From Marinigracilibium pacificum (GTDB lineage Bacteria > Bacteroidota > Bacteroidia > Cytophagales > Cyclobacteriaceae): a DNA stretch of 64,000 nt. Positions 35,093-44,482 of the stretch are shown piece by piece (position 1 is the stretch's first letter; each line of letters begins with the position of its first letter). The notes under the pieces were generated by a model. That model ran no database searches. It saw only the letters and a list, made by a program, of their open reading frames with translations, and had not been told where the DNA came from. Both the position numbers and the translations under genes were made by a program. The stretch is taken from assembly GCF_012926615.1 (NCBI RefSeq), contig NZ_JABBNU010000007.1, positions 186,001-250,000 on the forward strand, given 5' to 3'.

Positions 35093-37900
35093 ATGAGGTA
35101 TTGTTTTCAAGTAATGTGCATTTTATTGTTTTTTGCACATTTTTTTTGTTACGCTCAGGAACCATTATTAGAACAACATAAGCCAGGCCAGAAATGGAAG
35201 GCTGAAAATAAAGGAAATATCACATTTGTATTTCCTTCAGCAAATTATAAGATGTATTCAGCAAGTTTTAACACCCTGGATTCTCTTAAATATAGTATTG
35301 CAACCGGTATTAATCATGATCCAAGGCATGTTCGAATCATTTATAATGATAAAACTCAGATAAGTAATGGATTTGTAACTTATTATCCCTGGAGGACAGA
35401 AATCCAAACTCCACCATCACAAAGTCTGGCTCTTGCAGGCAATGCTCTCTGGTTAAATATGGTGTCTATTCATGAATATAGACATGTTGTTCAGTTAGAT
35501 GCTATTAATACCGGATTTAATAAAATTCTATATACGTTATTTGGTGACCAGATTCTTGGAGGAATAAGGACAATTGCTATTCCCGATTGGTTTACTGAAG
35601 GTGATGCAGTATTTACTGAAACGATACTTACAAATGGTGGTAGAGGAAGGATTCCTTCGTTTTACCAACCGTGGCTATTAAATCTAAAGGAACTAGGTAT
35701 TAAAAATTACGAAAAACAATATTTAGGTTCTTATAAACATTTTATTCCGGATCACTATGTATTTGGTTATCTGATGTCATCTTACCTATACTCAAATTAT
35801 GATTTGAATTCAATTGGAGGTTTATTTTCCAGGTCCGCACATAACTTTTTTATTCCTTTTGCATTTGGAGCAGCATTAAAGAATAAATCTGGTAATGGGT
35901 TATATGGTCAATATGAAAGTATGGCTAATTATTATAAATCTATATTGCCTGAAAGTAGTTCGGTGGGAGGTTTAATGTTTGATGAAGATATTAAAAACTA
36001 TACAAATTATGATTTCCCCAAGTATTATAATGACGGAATAATATCTGTAAGAAATGGAATCGGTGATATAGATCAGGTGGTTTATACTAAAAACGGGACT
36101 ACTACACATTTGGAAACTACAGGGCTACTATATGATAATAACCAACTTTCAATAGCAGGGGATAAGCTCGCATGGGTTGAATACTTACCTAATATCAGGT
36201 GGCAAAAAGTGACTAATACCCAAGTTAGAATACTTGACTTGACTTCTGGTAAATCCTACAGAAAATATATTAATGAGGATGTTACTAATTTTATGTTCTC
36301 ACCGTCAGGACAAAAAAATCTCACTCTTCGATATGTTGATGATGAGGGTCAAGTGTTAAATGTGAATTATGAAGCTGATTCTAAAAGTCAGATAATTGGC
36401 CGTTCAGGTGCATCCAAATTGTGGCTGTCTCCTTTTTGGGTTGATGAAAATTCTGTTGGAGTATTTGAAACTAACGGAGACAAATATTCAATTTTAATTT
36501 ATAATCTGAATGGCGATTTATTAAAGAATTTCATGCTAACTAATGGAACTCCAGGGCCTGCATCTAGCTGGGAAGGATATATCTATTTTTCATATCCAGT
36601 AAACGGTATTGATCGTGTTTTAGCGTTAAATTCTTCTAATGGTAAATTTTATCAAATAACTGCCAAAGGAAATGGAGAATACTATCCTTATGTAGAAAAT
36701 GGTAAACTTGTATATAATGAATTAACAGCAGCAGGTAGGAATATAGTTGAAATTGATGTGTCAAATATGCAATCATTTTCAGAAATAGAATTAAAGGAAA
36801 TTTCTCCATTTGGTTTAAGTAATTATTCAGAAGTTTTAAATCAATACCAAGCTGATTTGGAAAACCGAGGAAATGAAAGCAAGGAAAAATCACCTGGCGC
36901 ATTGCTACCATATGCTTGGGGAGTTGAGATTCTAAATGACGATTTAGATATGTCAGTTGGGGTAAGAGCCACTGATGCATTAATGCGTTACTCAGTTAGC
37001 GGAGGATATCGGTTTTCGACTGATCTTGATGAAAAAGGGTGGTTTGGTAGATTTAGTTATCAAGGATTACCGGTTATTATAGATGTTGAATATGAAAATC
37101 TTGATAGAGATGTAAATAGGTTTTTAGAAGGAGGGACAGCTAACTTTACCTGGAATGAAGAAATAATTTCGGCAGGATTAAGATTGCCATTAAACTTTAC
37201 TAAAGGAAAGTATTTTAATAATCTGTTGCTTTCAGGATCATTTAACCAAGTTGTTGTTGAAGATTATAATCAAAATGTTAGATTTCTGGATCAGCTTAGC
37301 AACGGCACTTTCCAATATTCAGAATTTACATTGAGGTTTTCACACTTATTAAAAACCTCCCATCGTGATTTTTTACCAAGGTGGGGCATGACATTTAGTG
37401 GGGGAAACAGAACTAGTCTCAATGGTGACGATTTTTCTGCCTCACAAGTGTATGGTTGGAGTGATTTTTATTTCCCAGGTATAGTTAAACATCATAGTTT
37501 CAAAATTAGAGGTTCCGGATACTGGCAACAGACCACAGGGGAAAGTTTGTATATTTTTGGTAACAGAATCCCATTGGTACGGGGGTATTCAAACTTTTTG
37601 TTTGATAATTATGGTATGTTTTCCTTGGAATATAGTCTGCCTATATGGTATTCTGATATTAAAATAGGACCTTTAGCCTACTTCAAACGATTTCGGGGAA
37701 GCATATATTATGATAAAGGAAGAGGGATAAATAATGAGGTTGCCGTGACGATGAACCAGGAAAGTTTTGGTGGAATACTAAAAACTGATATGAATGTGAT
37801 GAGATTACGTCGTGATATTGTAATTGGTATAGATATAAATTACAGACCGGATAACAAAAATGTGTCATATAGCTTAGTTTTGAATACATTTGTATTTTAG
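35093..37900 (+). CDS. predicted secreted zinc protease / beta-propeller / outer-membrane barrel fusion
   Basis: A 935-residue exported protein (signal CILLFFAHFFCYAQ). Residues about 50-290 form a gluzincin-like domain with HEYRHVVQ (His127, Glu128, His131) and a downstream glutamate in PDWFTEGDAVFTE (Glu169), the layout of HExxH plus a third Glu ligand. Residues about 310-590 have short repeats resembling TolB/WD40-type propeller blades (KLAWVEYLPNIRWQK, KLWLSPFWVDENSVGVFE). From about 620 on are amphipathic strands ending in a terminal aromatic, NTFVF, as expected for a BamA-like barrel. It could be an outer-membrane-anchored protease facing the periplasm or the outside. Substrate unknown. 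Confidence 0.72.
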   Translation: MRYCFQVMCILLFFAHFFCYAQEPLLEQHKPGQKWKAENKGNITFVFPSANYKMYSASFNTLDSLKYSIATGINHDPRHVRIIYNDKTQISNGFVTYYPWRTEIQTPPSQSLALAGNALWLNMVSIHEYRHVVQLDAINTGFNKILYTLFGDQILGGIRTIAIPDWFTEGDAVFTETILTNGGRGRIPSFYQPWLLNLKELGIKNYEKQYLGSYKHFIPDHYVFGYLMSSYLYSNYDLNSIGGLFSRSAHNFFIPFAFGAALKNKSGNGLYGQYESMANYYKSILPESSSVGGLMFDEDIKNYTNYDFPKYYNDGIISVRNGIGDIDQVVYTKNGTTTHLETTGLLYDNNQLSIAGDKLAWVEYLPNIRWQKVTNTQVRILDLTSGKSYRKYINEDVTNFMFSPSGQKNLTLRYVDDEGQVLNVNYEADSKSQIIGRSGASKLWLSPFWVDENSVGVFETNGDKYSILIYNLNGDLLKNFMLTNGTPGPASSWEGYIYFSYPVNGIDRVLALNSSNGKFYQITAKGNGEYYPYVENGKLVYNELTAAGRNIVEIDVSNMQSFSEIELKEISPFGLSNYSEVLNQYQADLENRGNESKEKSPGALLPYAWGVEILNDDLDMSVGVRATDALMRYSVSGGYRFSTDLDEKGWFGRFSYQGLPVIIDVEYENLDRDVNRFLEGGTANFTWNEEIISAGLRLPLNFTKGKYFNNLLLSGSFNQVVVEDYNQNVRFLDQLSNGTFQYSEFTLRFSHLLKTSHRDFLPRWGMTFSGGNRTSLNGDDFSASQVYGWSDFYFPGIVKHHSFKIRGSGYWQQTTGESLYIFGNRIPLVRGYSNFLFDNYGMFSLEYSLPIWYSDIKIGPLAYFKRFRGSIYYDKGRGINNEVAVTMNQESFGGILKTDMNVMRLRRDIVIGIDINYRPDNKNVSYSLVLNTFVF

Positions 37901-38005
37901 CAATTAGAATTGAAGAAAAAGTATAAAAAGTTACTTCTTCAGATATTGAAACATTATTTTTGAGTCTGAGTTCAAAACTTAGCTCCCTTAAAGTAAAAAA
38001 AAATT

Positions 38006-39658
38006 ATGGCTGAAGTTATAAGAATGCCAAAGATGAGTGATACCATGGAAGAAGGTGTTATCGCTCAATGGTTGGTAAAAGAAGGTGATAAAGTAAGTTC
38101 AGGTGATATTCTAGCAGAAGTAGAAACTGATAAGGCAACAATGGAGTTGGAGTCTTATGAGGATGGAACTATCTTATATATAGGTGTACAAGATAAAGAA
38201 GCAGTACCCGTTAATGGAGTAATTGCAATTATCGGAGAGGAAGGGGAGAATATTGATAGCCTTCTTAATGAAATTAAAGCTGGTGGTAATGGTTCATCTG
38301 ATGATTCCGGAGATGCCAAGACAAAATCGGAGCCAGCATCAAAAGAAAGTACTGATGATACTGTGACTGAAGAAATTGATACTTCGGATGTAAATGCAGA
38401 ATTAATCAGAATGCCAAAGATGAGCGATACTATGCAAGAAGGTACCATCGCTGCCTGGCATAAGAAAGTTGGTGATAAAGTTGAATCTGGTGATATCCTT
38501 GCTGAAGTTGAAACAGACAAGGCAACGATGGAGCTTGAAGCATATGAAGATGGAACTCTTCTCTACATTGGGGTTGAAGCAGGTGATTCTGTTGAAATTG
38601 ACGGGGTTATAGCAATTATAGGTGAAGAAGGTGCTGATTTTGAGAAGTTGTTAAAAGCATCATCTCAGAAACCTGCGGAAAAGAAGGAAGATACAAAACC
38701 TTCAGATAATGGTAAGCAGGAAGAGCCTGCAAAAGCTTCAGGTCCTGTATCTTCATCTGCACCGGCACAGACAACTCAAACTAAAACTGAAGGAGGAAGA
38801 ATTAAGGCATCTCCTTTAGCAAAGAAATTAGCTGAAGATAAAGGATTTGATATCCGAACTATAAAAGGAAGTGGTGAAGGAGGAAGAATAGTTAAACGTG
38901 ATGTTGAAAATCATACTCCTCAACAAGCTGCGGTAGCTTCAACTTCTGCAACTCCAATGCCTGCTTCTGTAGGACAAGAAAGTTTCGAAGAGCATAAAGT
39001 TTCTCAAATGAGAAAGACTATTGCCAAGAGACTTGCAGAAAGTAAATTTACTGCACCTCATTTTTACCTGACCATGGAAATTAACATGGATAAGGCAATT
39101 GAGGCAAGAACAAGTATAAATGAAGTATCACCTGTAAAGGTTTCTTTCAATGATATGGTTATCAAAGCTGTAGCTGCTGCATTGAAACAACACCCACAAG
39201 TGAATTCTTCATGGTTAGGAGATACAATTAGAATAAATCATCATATCCATGTTGGTATGGCTGTAGCCGTTGAAGAAGGATTATTAGTTCCTGTTATCAG
39301 ATTTACAGACACTAAAACGCTTTCACAAATTGCTGCTGAAACTAAAGATCTTGGTGGTAAAGCAAAAAATAAGCAGTTACAACCAGCAGATTGGGAAGGT
39401 AATACATTTACAGTTTCTAATCTTGGTATGTTTGGAATTGAAGAGTTTACTGCTATTATCAACCCACCGGATGCATGTATACTTGCTGTAGGAGGAATTA
39501 AGCAAACTCCGATTGTTAAAGACGGTCAGATCGTTCCAGGAAATGTTATGAAAGTGACGTTGTCTTGTGATCATAGAGTTGTTGATGGAGCTGTTGGTTC
39601 GGCATTCCTTAAAACACTTAAGAGTTATCTTGAAGATCCAGTAAGGATATTAGTATAG
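38006..39658 (+). CDS. pdhC: dihydrolipoamide acetyltransferase (pyruvate dehydrogenase E2)
   Basis: The core component that moves acetyl groups from E1 to CoA. The 550-residue protein carries two lipoyl domains, each with the lipoylated Lys in ETDKATMELE (Lys43 and Lys172), joined by acidic and Ala/Pro/Ser-rich linkers. A peripheral-subunit-binding domain follows (IKASPLAKKLAEDKGFDI, GSGEGGRIVKRDVE). The catalytic domain contains SKFTAPHFYLTMEINMDKA and the active-site CDHRVVDGA with His523 and Asp527. The E1 and E3 genes are not adjacent. Preference for pyruvate over branched oxo-acids is inferred from the double lipoyl architecture typical of Bacteroidota PDH. Confidence 0.93.
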   Translation: MAEVIRMPKMSDTMEEGVIAQWLVKEGDKVSSGDILAEVETDKATMELESYEDGTILYIGVQDKEAVPVNGVIAIIGEEGENIDSLLNEIKAGGNGSSDDSGDAKTKSEPASKESTDDTVTEEIDTSDVNAELIRMPKMSDTMQEGTIAAWHKKVGDKVESGDILAEVETDKATMELEAYEDGTLLYIGVEAGDSVEIDGVIAIIGEEGADFEKLLKASSQKPAEKKEDTKPSDNGKQEEPAKASGPVSSSAPAQTTQTKTEGGRIKASPLAKKLAEDKGFDIRTIKGSGEGGRIVKRDVENHTPQQAAVASTSATPMPASVGQESFEEHKVSQMRKTIAKRLAESKFTAPHFYLTMEINMDKAIEARTSINEVSPVKVSFNDMVIKAVAAALKQHPQVNSSWLGDTIRINHHIHVGMAVAVEEGLLVPVIRFTDTKTLSQIAAETKDLGGKAKNKQLQPADWEGNTFTVSNLGMFGIEEFTAIINPPDACILAVGGIKQTPIVKDGQIVPGNVMKVTLSCDHRVVDGAVGSAFLKTLKSYLEDPVRILV

Positions 39659-39674
39659 AAAGTAACGATTTTAT

Positions 39675-39711
39675 AATTATCCCGTTTGAAATTCAGGCGG
39701 GATAATTTTTT
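39675..39711 (+). terminator. terminator between E2 gene and hslV
   Basis: A perfect 10-bp stem (aattatcccg / cgggataatt) with a 13-nt loop and T run, 16 nt after the E2 stop. Confidence 0.8.
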
Positions 39712-39728
39712 ATAACGATACTGATAAT

Positions 39729-40268
39729 ATGGAAAAAATAAAATCAACAACGGTTGTAGCAATCAGACATAATGGTCAGGTAGCAATCGGAGCCGATGGA
39801 CAGGCTACAATTGGTAATACAGTTGCTAAAAGTAATGTAAAGAAGCTTAGAAGATTAAATGATGGTAAAATTCTGGCTGGATTTGCCGGTTCTACAGCTG
39901 ATGCATTTACATTGCTTGAAAGATTTGAAGAGAAATTGAATAATTTCAATGGTAATCTTAAAAGATCTGCGATTGAATTAACCAAAGACTGGCGAACTGA
40001 CAGGTACCTTAGGAAATTAGAGGCAATGTTAATTGTTGCTGATGAGGAGAGTATTTTAATTCTTTCTGGCACTGGAGATGTACTTGAACCAGATCATCAG
40101 ATTGCATGTATTGGTTCTGGTGGGATGTATGCTCAGGCTGCGGCAATCGCGTTAAAGAAAAATGCCCAAGAACTTAGTGCTAAGGAAATGGTGAAAGAAG
40201 CGCTGACCATAGCAGCTGATATTTGTATCTATACAAATCATAATATTATTTTAGAGACATTAGATTAA
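39729..40268 (+). CDS. hslV: HslV peptidase subunit of the HslUV protease
   Basis: A proteasome-like threonine peptidase that forms the proteolytic core of HslUV. The 179-residue protein has a 6-residue leader MEKIKS before the expected mature N-terminus [10 protein letters not shown], so Thr7 should be the catalytic nucleophile after processing. Conserved segments: [55 protein letters not shown] and [10 protein letters not shown]. hslU is not beside it, which is the usual state in Bacteroidota. An ArsC-like gene starts 10 nt after the stop. Confidence 0.95.
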   Translation: MEKIKSTTVVAIRHNGQVAIGADGQATIGNTVAKSNVKKLRRLNDGKILAGFAGSTADAFTLLERFEEKLNNFNGNLKRSAIELTKDWRTDRYLRKLEAMLIVADEESILILSGTGDVLEPDHQIACIGSGGMYAQAAAIALKKNAQELSAKEMVKEALTIAADICIYTNHNIILETLD

Positions 40269-40278
40269 TTTTATTCAA

Positions 40279-40617
40279 ATGAAGATCTATCATAATCCAA
40301 GATGTACTAAGAGTAGAGACACACTGAAAATTATTCAGGAAAATGGCGTTGATCCTGATGTTGTTGAATATCTTAAGGATACACCTTCAAAAGAAGAATT
40401 GAAGGAATTAATTTCGATGTTAGGTATATCTCCTGAAGGTTTAATCAGGAAAGGAGAGACAATATTTAAAGAAAATTATAAAGGTAAAACACTTTCTGAT
40501 GATGAATGGATTGACGCCATGGTTGAAAATCCTAAATTAATTGAAAGACCTATTGTTGTTAATAATGGTCAGGCTATTATTGGAAGGCCTCCTGAAAACG
40601 TTAAAAAAATATTATAA
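40279..40617 (+). CDS. ArsC/Spx-family thioredoxin-fold protein (arsenate reductase-like)
   Basis: A 112-residue glutaredoxin-like protein. It begins MKIYHNPRCTKSRDTL with Cys9 of the HX3CX3R arsenate-binding motif, and ends with ENPKLIERPIVVNNGQAIIG followed by RP, the segment holding the conserved RP pair. This combination is that of glutaredoxin-dependent arsenate reductases, in contrast to Spx, which has CxxC. No arsR or arsB lies nearby, so resistance is not implied and the true substrate may differ. It is 10 nt downstream of hslV and closed by a terminator. Confidence 0.87.
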   Translation: MKIYHNPRCTKSRDTLKIIQENGVDPDVVEYLKDTPSKEELKELISMLGISPEGLIRKGETIFKENYKGKTLSDDEWIDAMVENPKLIERPIVVNNGQAIIGRPPENVKKIL

Positions 40618-40629
40618 TATACATTTATA

Positions 40630-40655
40630 AAACCGGTTAACAACCGGTTTTTTTT
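40630..40655 (+). terminator. terminator after the ArsC-like gene
   Basis: Stem aaaccggtt / aaccggttt with a 3-nt loop and T run, 13 nt after the stop, ending the hslV group. Confidence 0.88.
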
Positions 40656-40785
40656 ATTTGTCAAACATTTAATTGAAAAGTCAGTTATGGTAGTGTTTAT
40701 TAAAATCAAAATTACCTCAGAATCAATGATTAATTTTGATTAATACCAGAGTAGAGTAAATTAGGGTATAGAAAGAAAGCTGAAT

Positions 40786-41214
40786 ATGGGGATTTTTGAT
40801 TTTTTATTTAACAGGGATGTGCATGAAAAAAAGAGTCATCTCAGAAATTTGATTTTAGTTGCTTTAGTTGATGGAGAGATTGCCTCAAGAGAATATTCTT
40901 TGTTAAAAAGATTGTCTGAACATTTTGGAATTAAAGATTCAGAATTTCAGGAACTTATTGAAAATCCACATATTGGAGAATTTGTAGTGCCTAAGAATTA
41001 TGAAGATAAAATGCTTCAAATCCTTGATTTAATAACAATAATGGTAGCTGATGATAAAATAGAAAGCTCTGAAAAAGACCTTTGTCGTTCCATTGCTTTG
41101 AAATTAAATATTAACCCAAAAGTAATTGATGACATTATTCTAAATATAGAAAATGACTTAAAAGAAGGTGTTAGTAAGGAAGAAATTATTAAAAATCTTT
41201 ATCAGCAAAAGTGA
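40786..41214 (+). CDS. TerB-like helical protein
   Basis: A 142-residue all-helical protein resembling the TerB domain (DjlA N-terminal-like). The features are the paired acidic metal-binding-type segments LILVALVDGEIASREYSLL and TIMVADDKIESSEKDLC, which are the family's repeated ALADGxI/xxxE pattern. It begins MGIFDFLFNRD, short and amphipathic, maybe membrane-associated. TerB domains are named after tellurite resistance but often have general stress or envelope roles. No other ter genes lie nearby. It is convergent with prs, with a 16-nt gap. Confidence 0.78.
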   Translation: MGIFDFLFNRDVHEKKSHLRNLILVALVDGEIASREYSLLKRLSEHFGIKDSEFQELIENPHIGEFVVPKNYEDKMLQILDLITIMVADDKIESSEKDLCRSIALKLNINPKVIDDIILNIENDLKEGVSKEEIIKNLYQQK

Positions 41215-41230
41215 TCTTTAAGTTTAGAGA

Positions 41231-42163
41231 TTATTCCTCATAATAATCTTTTATACTCCTGTTTTCATTTATATGGTTAATAGCAGTTGCTAACAATGGT
41301 GCCACACTAACTATTTCTATTTTATCTGTTAACTTAATATTTGGTAAAGTGTCTGTCACATATAACTTTGATAGTGCAGAATTTTGAATCCTTTCGTGAG
41401 CATTTCCAGACAATAAAGCATGAGTACAATATGCTGAAACAGAAATAGCCCCACTTTGCATTATGAGGTCAGCTGCTTTGCAAAGTGTACCTGCAGTATC
41501 AACCATGTCATCAATGATAACAACATTTTTGTCACTAACATCTCCGAGGATTTCCATGTTAGATACTTGATTTGGCCTCAATCTTTCCTTATGAATTACA
41601 GCCATGTCGCAGTTAAGTTCATTTTTATATTTCTTAATTCTCTTCAAACCTCCGAAGTCAGGGCTGCATAGACATAAATTTGACTTAAAGTTTTCCCTGA
41701 TATGGGGAATGAATAGTTTAGAAGTATCAAGATGATCTACATGAATTTTATAAAATCCTTCGATGCTGTTTGTATGAAGATCAATAGTTATTAATCTATT
41801 TATCCCTACATCCTGGAGGAAATCAGCTACCACTCTAGAAGCAATTGAGGTGCGGTCTTTATCTTTTCTTTCTTGTCTGCTATGAGGTAAATACGGGATG
41901 ACACAAATTATTTCATTAACACTCGCTCTTCTGGCTGCATCAGCTGCTAAAAACAATTCAAAAAGGTTTTCATAGGGCATATTAGCCTGAGCAATAATGA
42001 AAATAGTCTGTCCTCTTACAGATTCATCGAATCTTACAAAAACTTCACCATCTGAAAATTTTTGAGCCTGGTATTTTCCTATTGGAACATCTAAAATTGA
42101 AGCTACTTGTTTTCCTAGGGTCTCTGTATTTGAGGTATAGAAGAGTTTGTATTTAGCAGACAT
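41231..42163 (-). CDS. prs: ribose-phosphate pyrophosphokinase (PRPP synthetase)
   Basis: Makes PRPP from ribose-5-phosphate and ATP. The 310-residue protein contains KFSDGEVFVRFDESVRGQTI, the flexible-loop region YLPHSRQERKDKDRTSIASR, TIDLHTNSIEGFYKIHVDHL, and the PRPP loop NVVIIDDMVDTAGTLCKA. The ATG at 42163 is chosen; an upstream TTG is in frame but would add 12 residues without family match. The sequence differs from the most usual Prs (YLPHSRQ in place of YFGYARQ), as seen in Bacteroidota copies. It is 32 nt downstream of the NMNAT-like/Nudix gene, and the pairing hints at NAD or nucleotide metabolism. Confidence 0.9.
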   Translation of the reverse strand: MSAKYKLFYTSNTETLGKQVASILDVPIGKYQAQKFSDGEVFVRFDESVRGQTIFIIAQANMPYENLFELFLAADAARRASVNEIICVIPYLPHSRQERKDKDRTSIASRVVADFLQDVGINRLITIDLHTNSIEGFYKIHVDHLDTSKLFIPHIRENFKSNLCLCSPDFGGLKRIKKYKNELNCDMAVIHKERLRPNQVSNMEILGDVSDKNVVIIDDMVDTAGTLCKAADLIMQSGAISVSAYCTHALLSGNAHERIQNSALSKLYVTDTLPNIKLTDKIEIVSVAPLLATAINHINENRSIKDYYEE

Positions 42164-42195
42164 TTTTTGATCTTTTTTAAGATATATAAACTGTT

Positions 42196-43080
42196 TCAAA
42201 GATACTTTTTAAGTATCATTTTAAAAAGAGATTCATGCTCTGGTGCAAGTTCCTCTCCAAATTTCATTTGATTTATATTTTCAATACTAAACCACTGCAA
42301 CTCCTCAATATCATCTTTAGGTTCCAGGTCTCCTGAAATATATTCACAAGAATATAACGTGGTAATAATTTTGTCTCTTTCATAACGATATCTCCAATCG
42401 TCTATTTTGAATGATCCTTCATATGTTAAATCACCAAATTCGATATTTCCCACTTCTTCAATTAACTCTCTTTTGCCAGCTTCTTCAAATGAATCATCTG
42501 TAGGGTCAGAAAACCCGCCAACAAATCTCCACCACATTTCCTGTGGCTTTCTTACTAATAAAAATTCTTTGTAATTATTTTTCCATAATGCCATATCTAC
42601 AGTAGGAAAAACCTTTGGATACTGTTTCATTAAAGCATCTCTTACCCCCATTAGAAAATCATCTTCATTTTCCGGAATCATTAATCCTTTTTCTAAATCT
42701 ATAGTCTGGATTGTTGAAAACTGTTTGTATTTTCCGGTATATCCTTCCAGACCCTCTGCTGACATGAAAATTAGATTGTTAATTATTGCTCCGGTAGTAT
42801 TGATAAGCTCATCAAGTTCATCAGACCATTCAGTATTTGAAGGTGCATCAGGAATGATTTCTACCAAAGATTCAGGAAAAGCCTTTTCAATAGCAGTTTT
42901 TCTTCTGTGAGCAGAGAATGGATGATACGCAGTAGCAGTTAATTTAGAATCTGTAATAATAAATATGAGGTCATTGTTTTCTAAATCACTGAATAAGTGC
43001 TTAAACGAATATGGGATTTCTAGCCATTGAAATTGACCTATCACATAAGTTTTTGGATTATTGTAGGTATTTATTGTCAT
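42196..43080 (-). CDS. NMNAT-like domain fused to a Nudix hydrolase domain
   Basis: A 294-residue protein (ATG at 43080). The C-terminal domain (about 160-294) is Nudix: GGFSDPTDDSFEEAGKRELI followed by EEVG is a Nudix box with one extra residue before the first acidic position. The N-terminal half resembles the nucleotidyltransferase domain of NadM-type bifunctional proteins: YVIGQFQWLEIPYS sits where they have GRFQPFHxGH, and TAYHPFSAHRRKTAIEKAFP where they have NPF-type ER segments. The catalytic HxGH histidines are missing, so adenylyl transfer is doubtful. NadM-Nudix proteins act in NAD salvage and ADP-ribose removal, and prs next door supplies PRPP for the same pathway. The N-domain assignment is inference. 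Confidence 0.7.
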   Translation of the reverse strand: MTINTYNNPKTYVIGQFQWLEIPYSFKHLFSDLENNDLIFIITDSKLTATAYHPFSAHRRKTAIEKAFPESLVEIIPDAPSNTEWSDELDELINTTGAIINNLIFMSAEGLEGYTGKYKQFSTIQTIDLEKGLMIPENEDDFLMGVRDALMKQYPKVFPTVDMALWKNNYKEFLLVRKPQEMWWRFVGGFSDPTDDSFEEAGKRELIEEVGNIEFGDLTYEGSFKIDDWRYRYERDKIITTLYSCEYISGDLEPKDDIEELQWFSIENINQMKFGEELAPEHESLFKMILKKYL

Positions 43081-43135
43081 TTTTTGCAATTAACTATACA
43101 TTCGAGGTATAAATTGATACCGCATAACAAAGAAA

Positions 43136-44482
43136 GTGAAATTCCTTAAAAAGAAAATATCCGGTTGGGGTAATTATCCCATAATTGAAACAAAAATTAA
43201 GAATATTTCAAGTTTAAAAGATTATTCTGATTTTATTAAAACAAATAACCCTCATATATCCAGGGGATTAGGGAGGAGTTATGCAGATCAGGCAGTACTA
43301 AAAAAAGGATATACCTTGCAAAATAGGATGTCCCGAATTTTAAGTTTTGATAGTCAAAATGGAATTTTGATTGCTGAAAGCGGTATTTCTCTAGGTGAAA
43401 TAATTGAAATATTTACACCTCAAGGGTGGTTTCCTAAAATTGTTCCGGGAACAAAATTTGTTACGCTAGGAGGTGCAATTGCAAATGATATCCATGGGAA
43501 AGCTCATCATACTGATGGGACATTCGTTAATTCTGTAATTGAATTTACAATGATTACTCCTTTTGGGGAAAGAATTATTTGCTCAAGAGATGAGAATACT
43601 GAAATATTTTATGCCAGTTTTGGTGGTCTTGGGCTATTAGGATGGATAGAAAATGTAACTATTCAGCTCAAAAAAGTCGAATCCTCATTTTTTGTGAGCA
43701 AGGCTGTTCAAGTCAATGATTTAAGTGAAATGCTTGAAGCCTTTGATAAATATGATAAAGAGTACAGGTATAGTGTGGCCTGGTTTGATCCGTTAAGTAA
43801 AGGTGAGAAAATTGGGAAGGGAGTTTTGTCACTGGGTAACATTGCTGAAAGACAGGACTTGAATGATCAAAATATATCTGACCCCTTACAAATCCACAGT
43901 AAAAACAAAATTAACCTTCCGGTTTATTTACCTGATTTCACTTTAAATACATTTACTGGAAGTATATTAAATAAGGTGATTGGATATACACAGGCTAATG
44001 CACCATTAATTATTCATTATGATAAGTTCTTTTTTCCTCTTGATGCAGTAGGAAATTGGAATCGTGGTTACGGAACAAGAGGTTTTTTACAATATCAGTT
44101 TGTTATTCCTTTTGGTGATGAATATGAAGTATTAAAAGAAATTTTAGGTCTAATTGCTAAAAGTGGGTGTACACCATTTTTGAATGTTTTGAAAAAAATG
44201 GGTAAAGAATCACAGTATTTATCATTCCCATTTGAAGGATATACAGTTGCCATTGATTTTCCTATTTCAAAAAATCTTTTTGACCTGATAGATAAGTTAG
44301 ATAACTTAGTAATTGAAGCAAAAGGTAGAATTTATCTGGGAAAGGATGCAGTTTTAAATGAGACGAAATTCAGGTTTATGTATCCTAATTGTGATGAATG
44401 GATAAAAATTAAGCAAGAACTTGATCCTGAAAAGCTATTGCAAAACGAAATTGCAAAACGGATTGGATTACTAAATTACTGA
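43136..44482 (+). CDS. FAD-linked oxidoreductase, DprE1-like
   Basis: A 448-residue flavoprotein of the VAO/FAD_binding_4 class. The FAD domain has SRGLGRSYADQAVLKKGY and GTKFVTLGGAIANDIHGKAH followed by HTDGTF, where DprE1 has DIHGKNHHADG. The C-terminal part keeps the DprE1-type active-site Lys403 in YLGKDAVLNE and FRFMYPNCDEWIKIKQELDP. DprE1 oxidises decaprenyl-phosphoryl-ribose in mycobacteria; in this phylum the substrate is unknown and could be a polyprenyl- or nucleotide-linked sugar. No DprE2-like gene is adjacent. The start is GTG at 43136. It overlaps the EI24-type membrane gene by one base (TGATG). Confidence 0.82.
   Translation: MKFLKKKISGWGNYPIIETKIKNISSLKDYSDFIKTNNPHISRGLGRSYADQAVLKKGYTLQNRMSRILSFDSQNGILIAESGISLGEIIEIFTPQGWFPKIVPGTKFVTLGGAIANDIHGKAHHTDGTFVNSVIEFTMITPFGERIICSRDENTEIFYASFGGLGLLGWIENVTIQLKKVESSFFVSKAVQVNDLSEMLEAFDKYDKEYRYSVAWFDPLSKGEKIGKGVLSLGNIAERQDLNDQNISDPLQIHSKNKINLPVYLPDFTLNTFTGSILNKVIGYTQANAPLIIHYDKFFFPLDAVGNWNRGYGTRGFLQYQFVIPFGDEYEVLKEILGLIAKSGCTPFLNVLKKMGKESQYLSFPFEGYTVAIDFPISKNLFDLIDKLDNLVIEAKGRIYLGKDAVLNETKFRFMYPNCDEWIKIKQELDPEKLLQNEIAKRIGLLNY

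Noticed and set aside
40279-41214. ArsC-like and TerB-like genes as a metal-resistance island
   Set aside because: No arsR, arsB, acr3 or other ter genes are present, and a terminator separates the two. Both families have general members.
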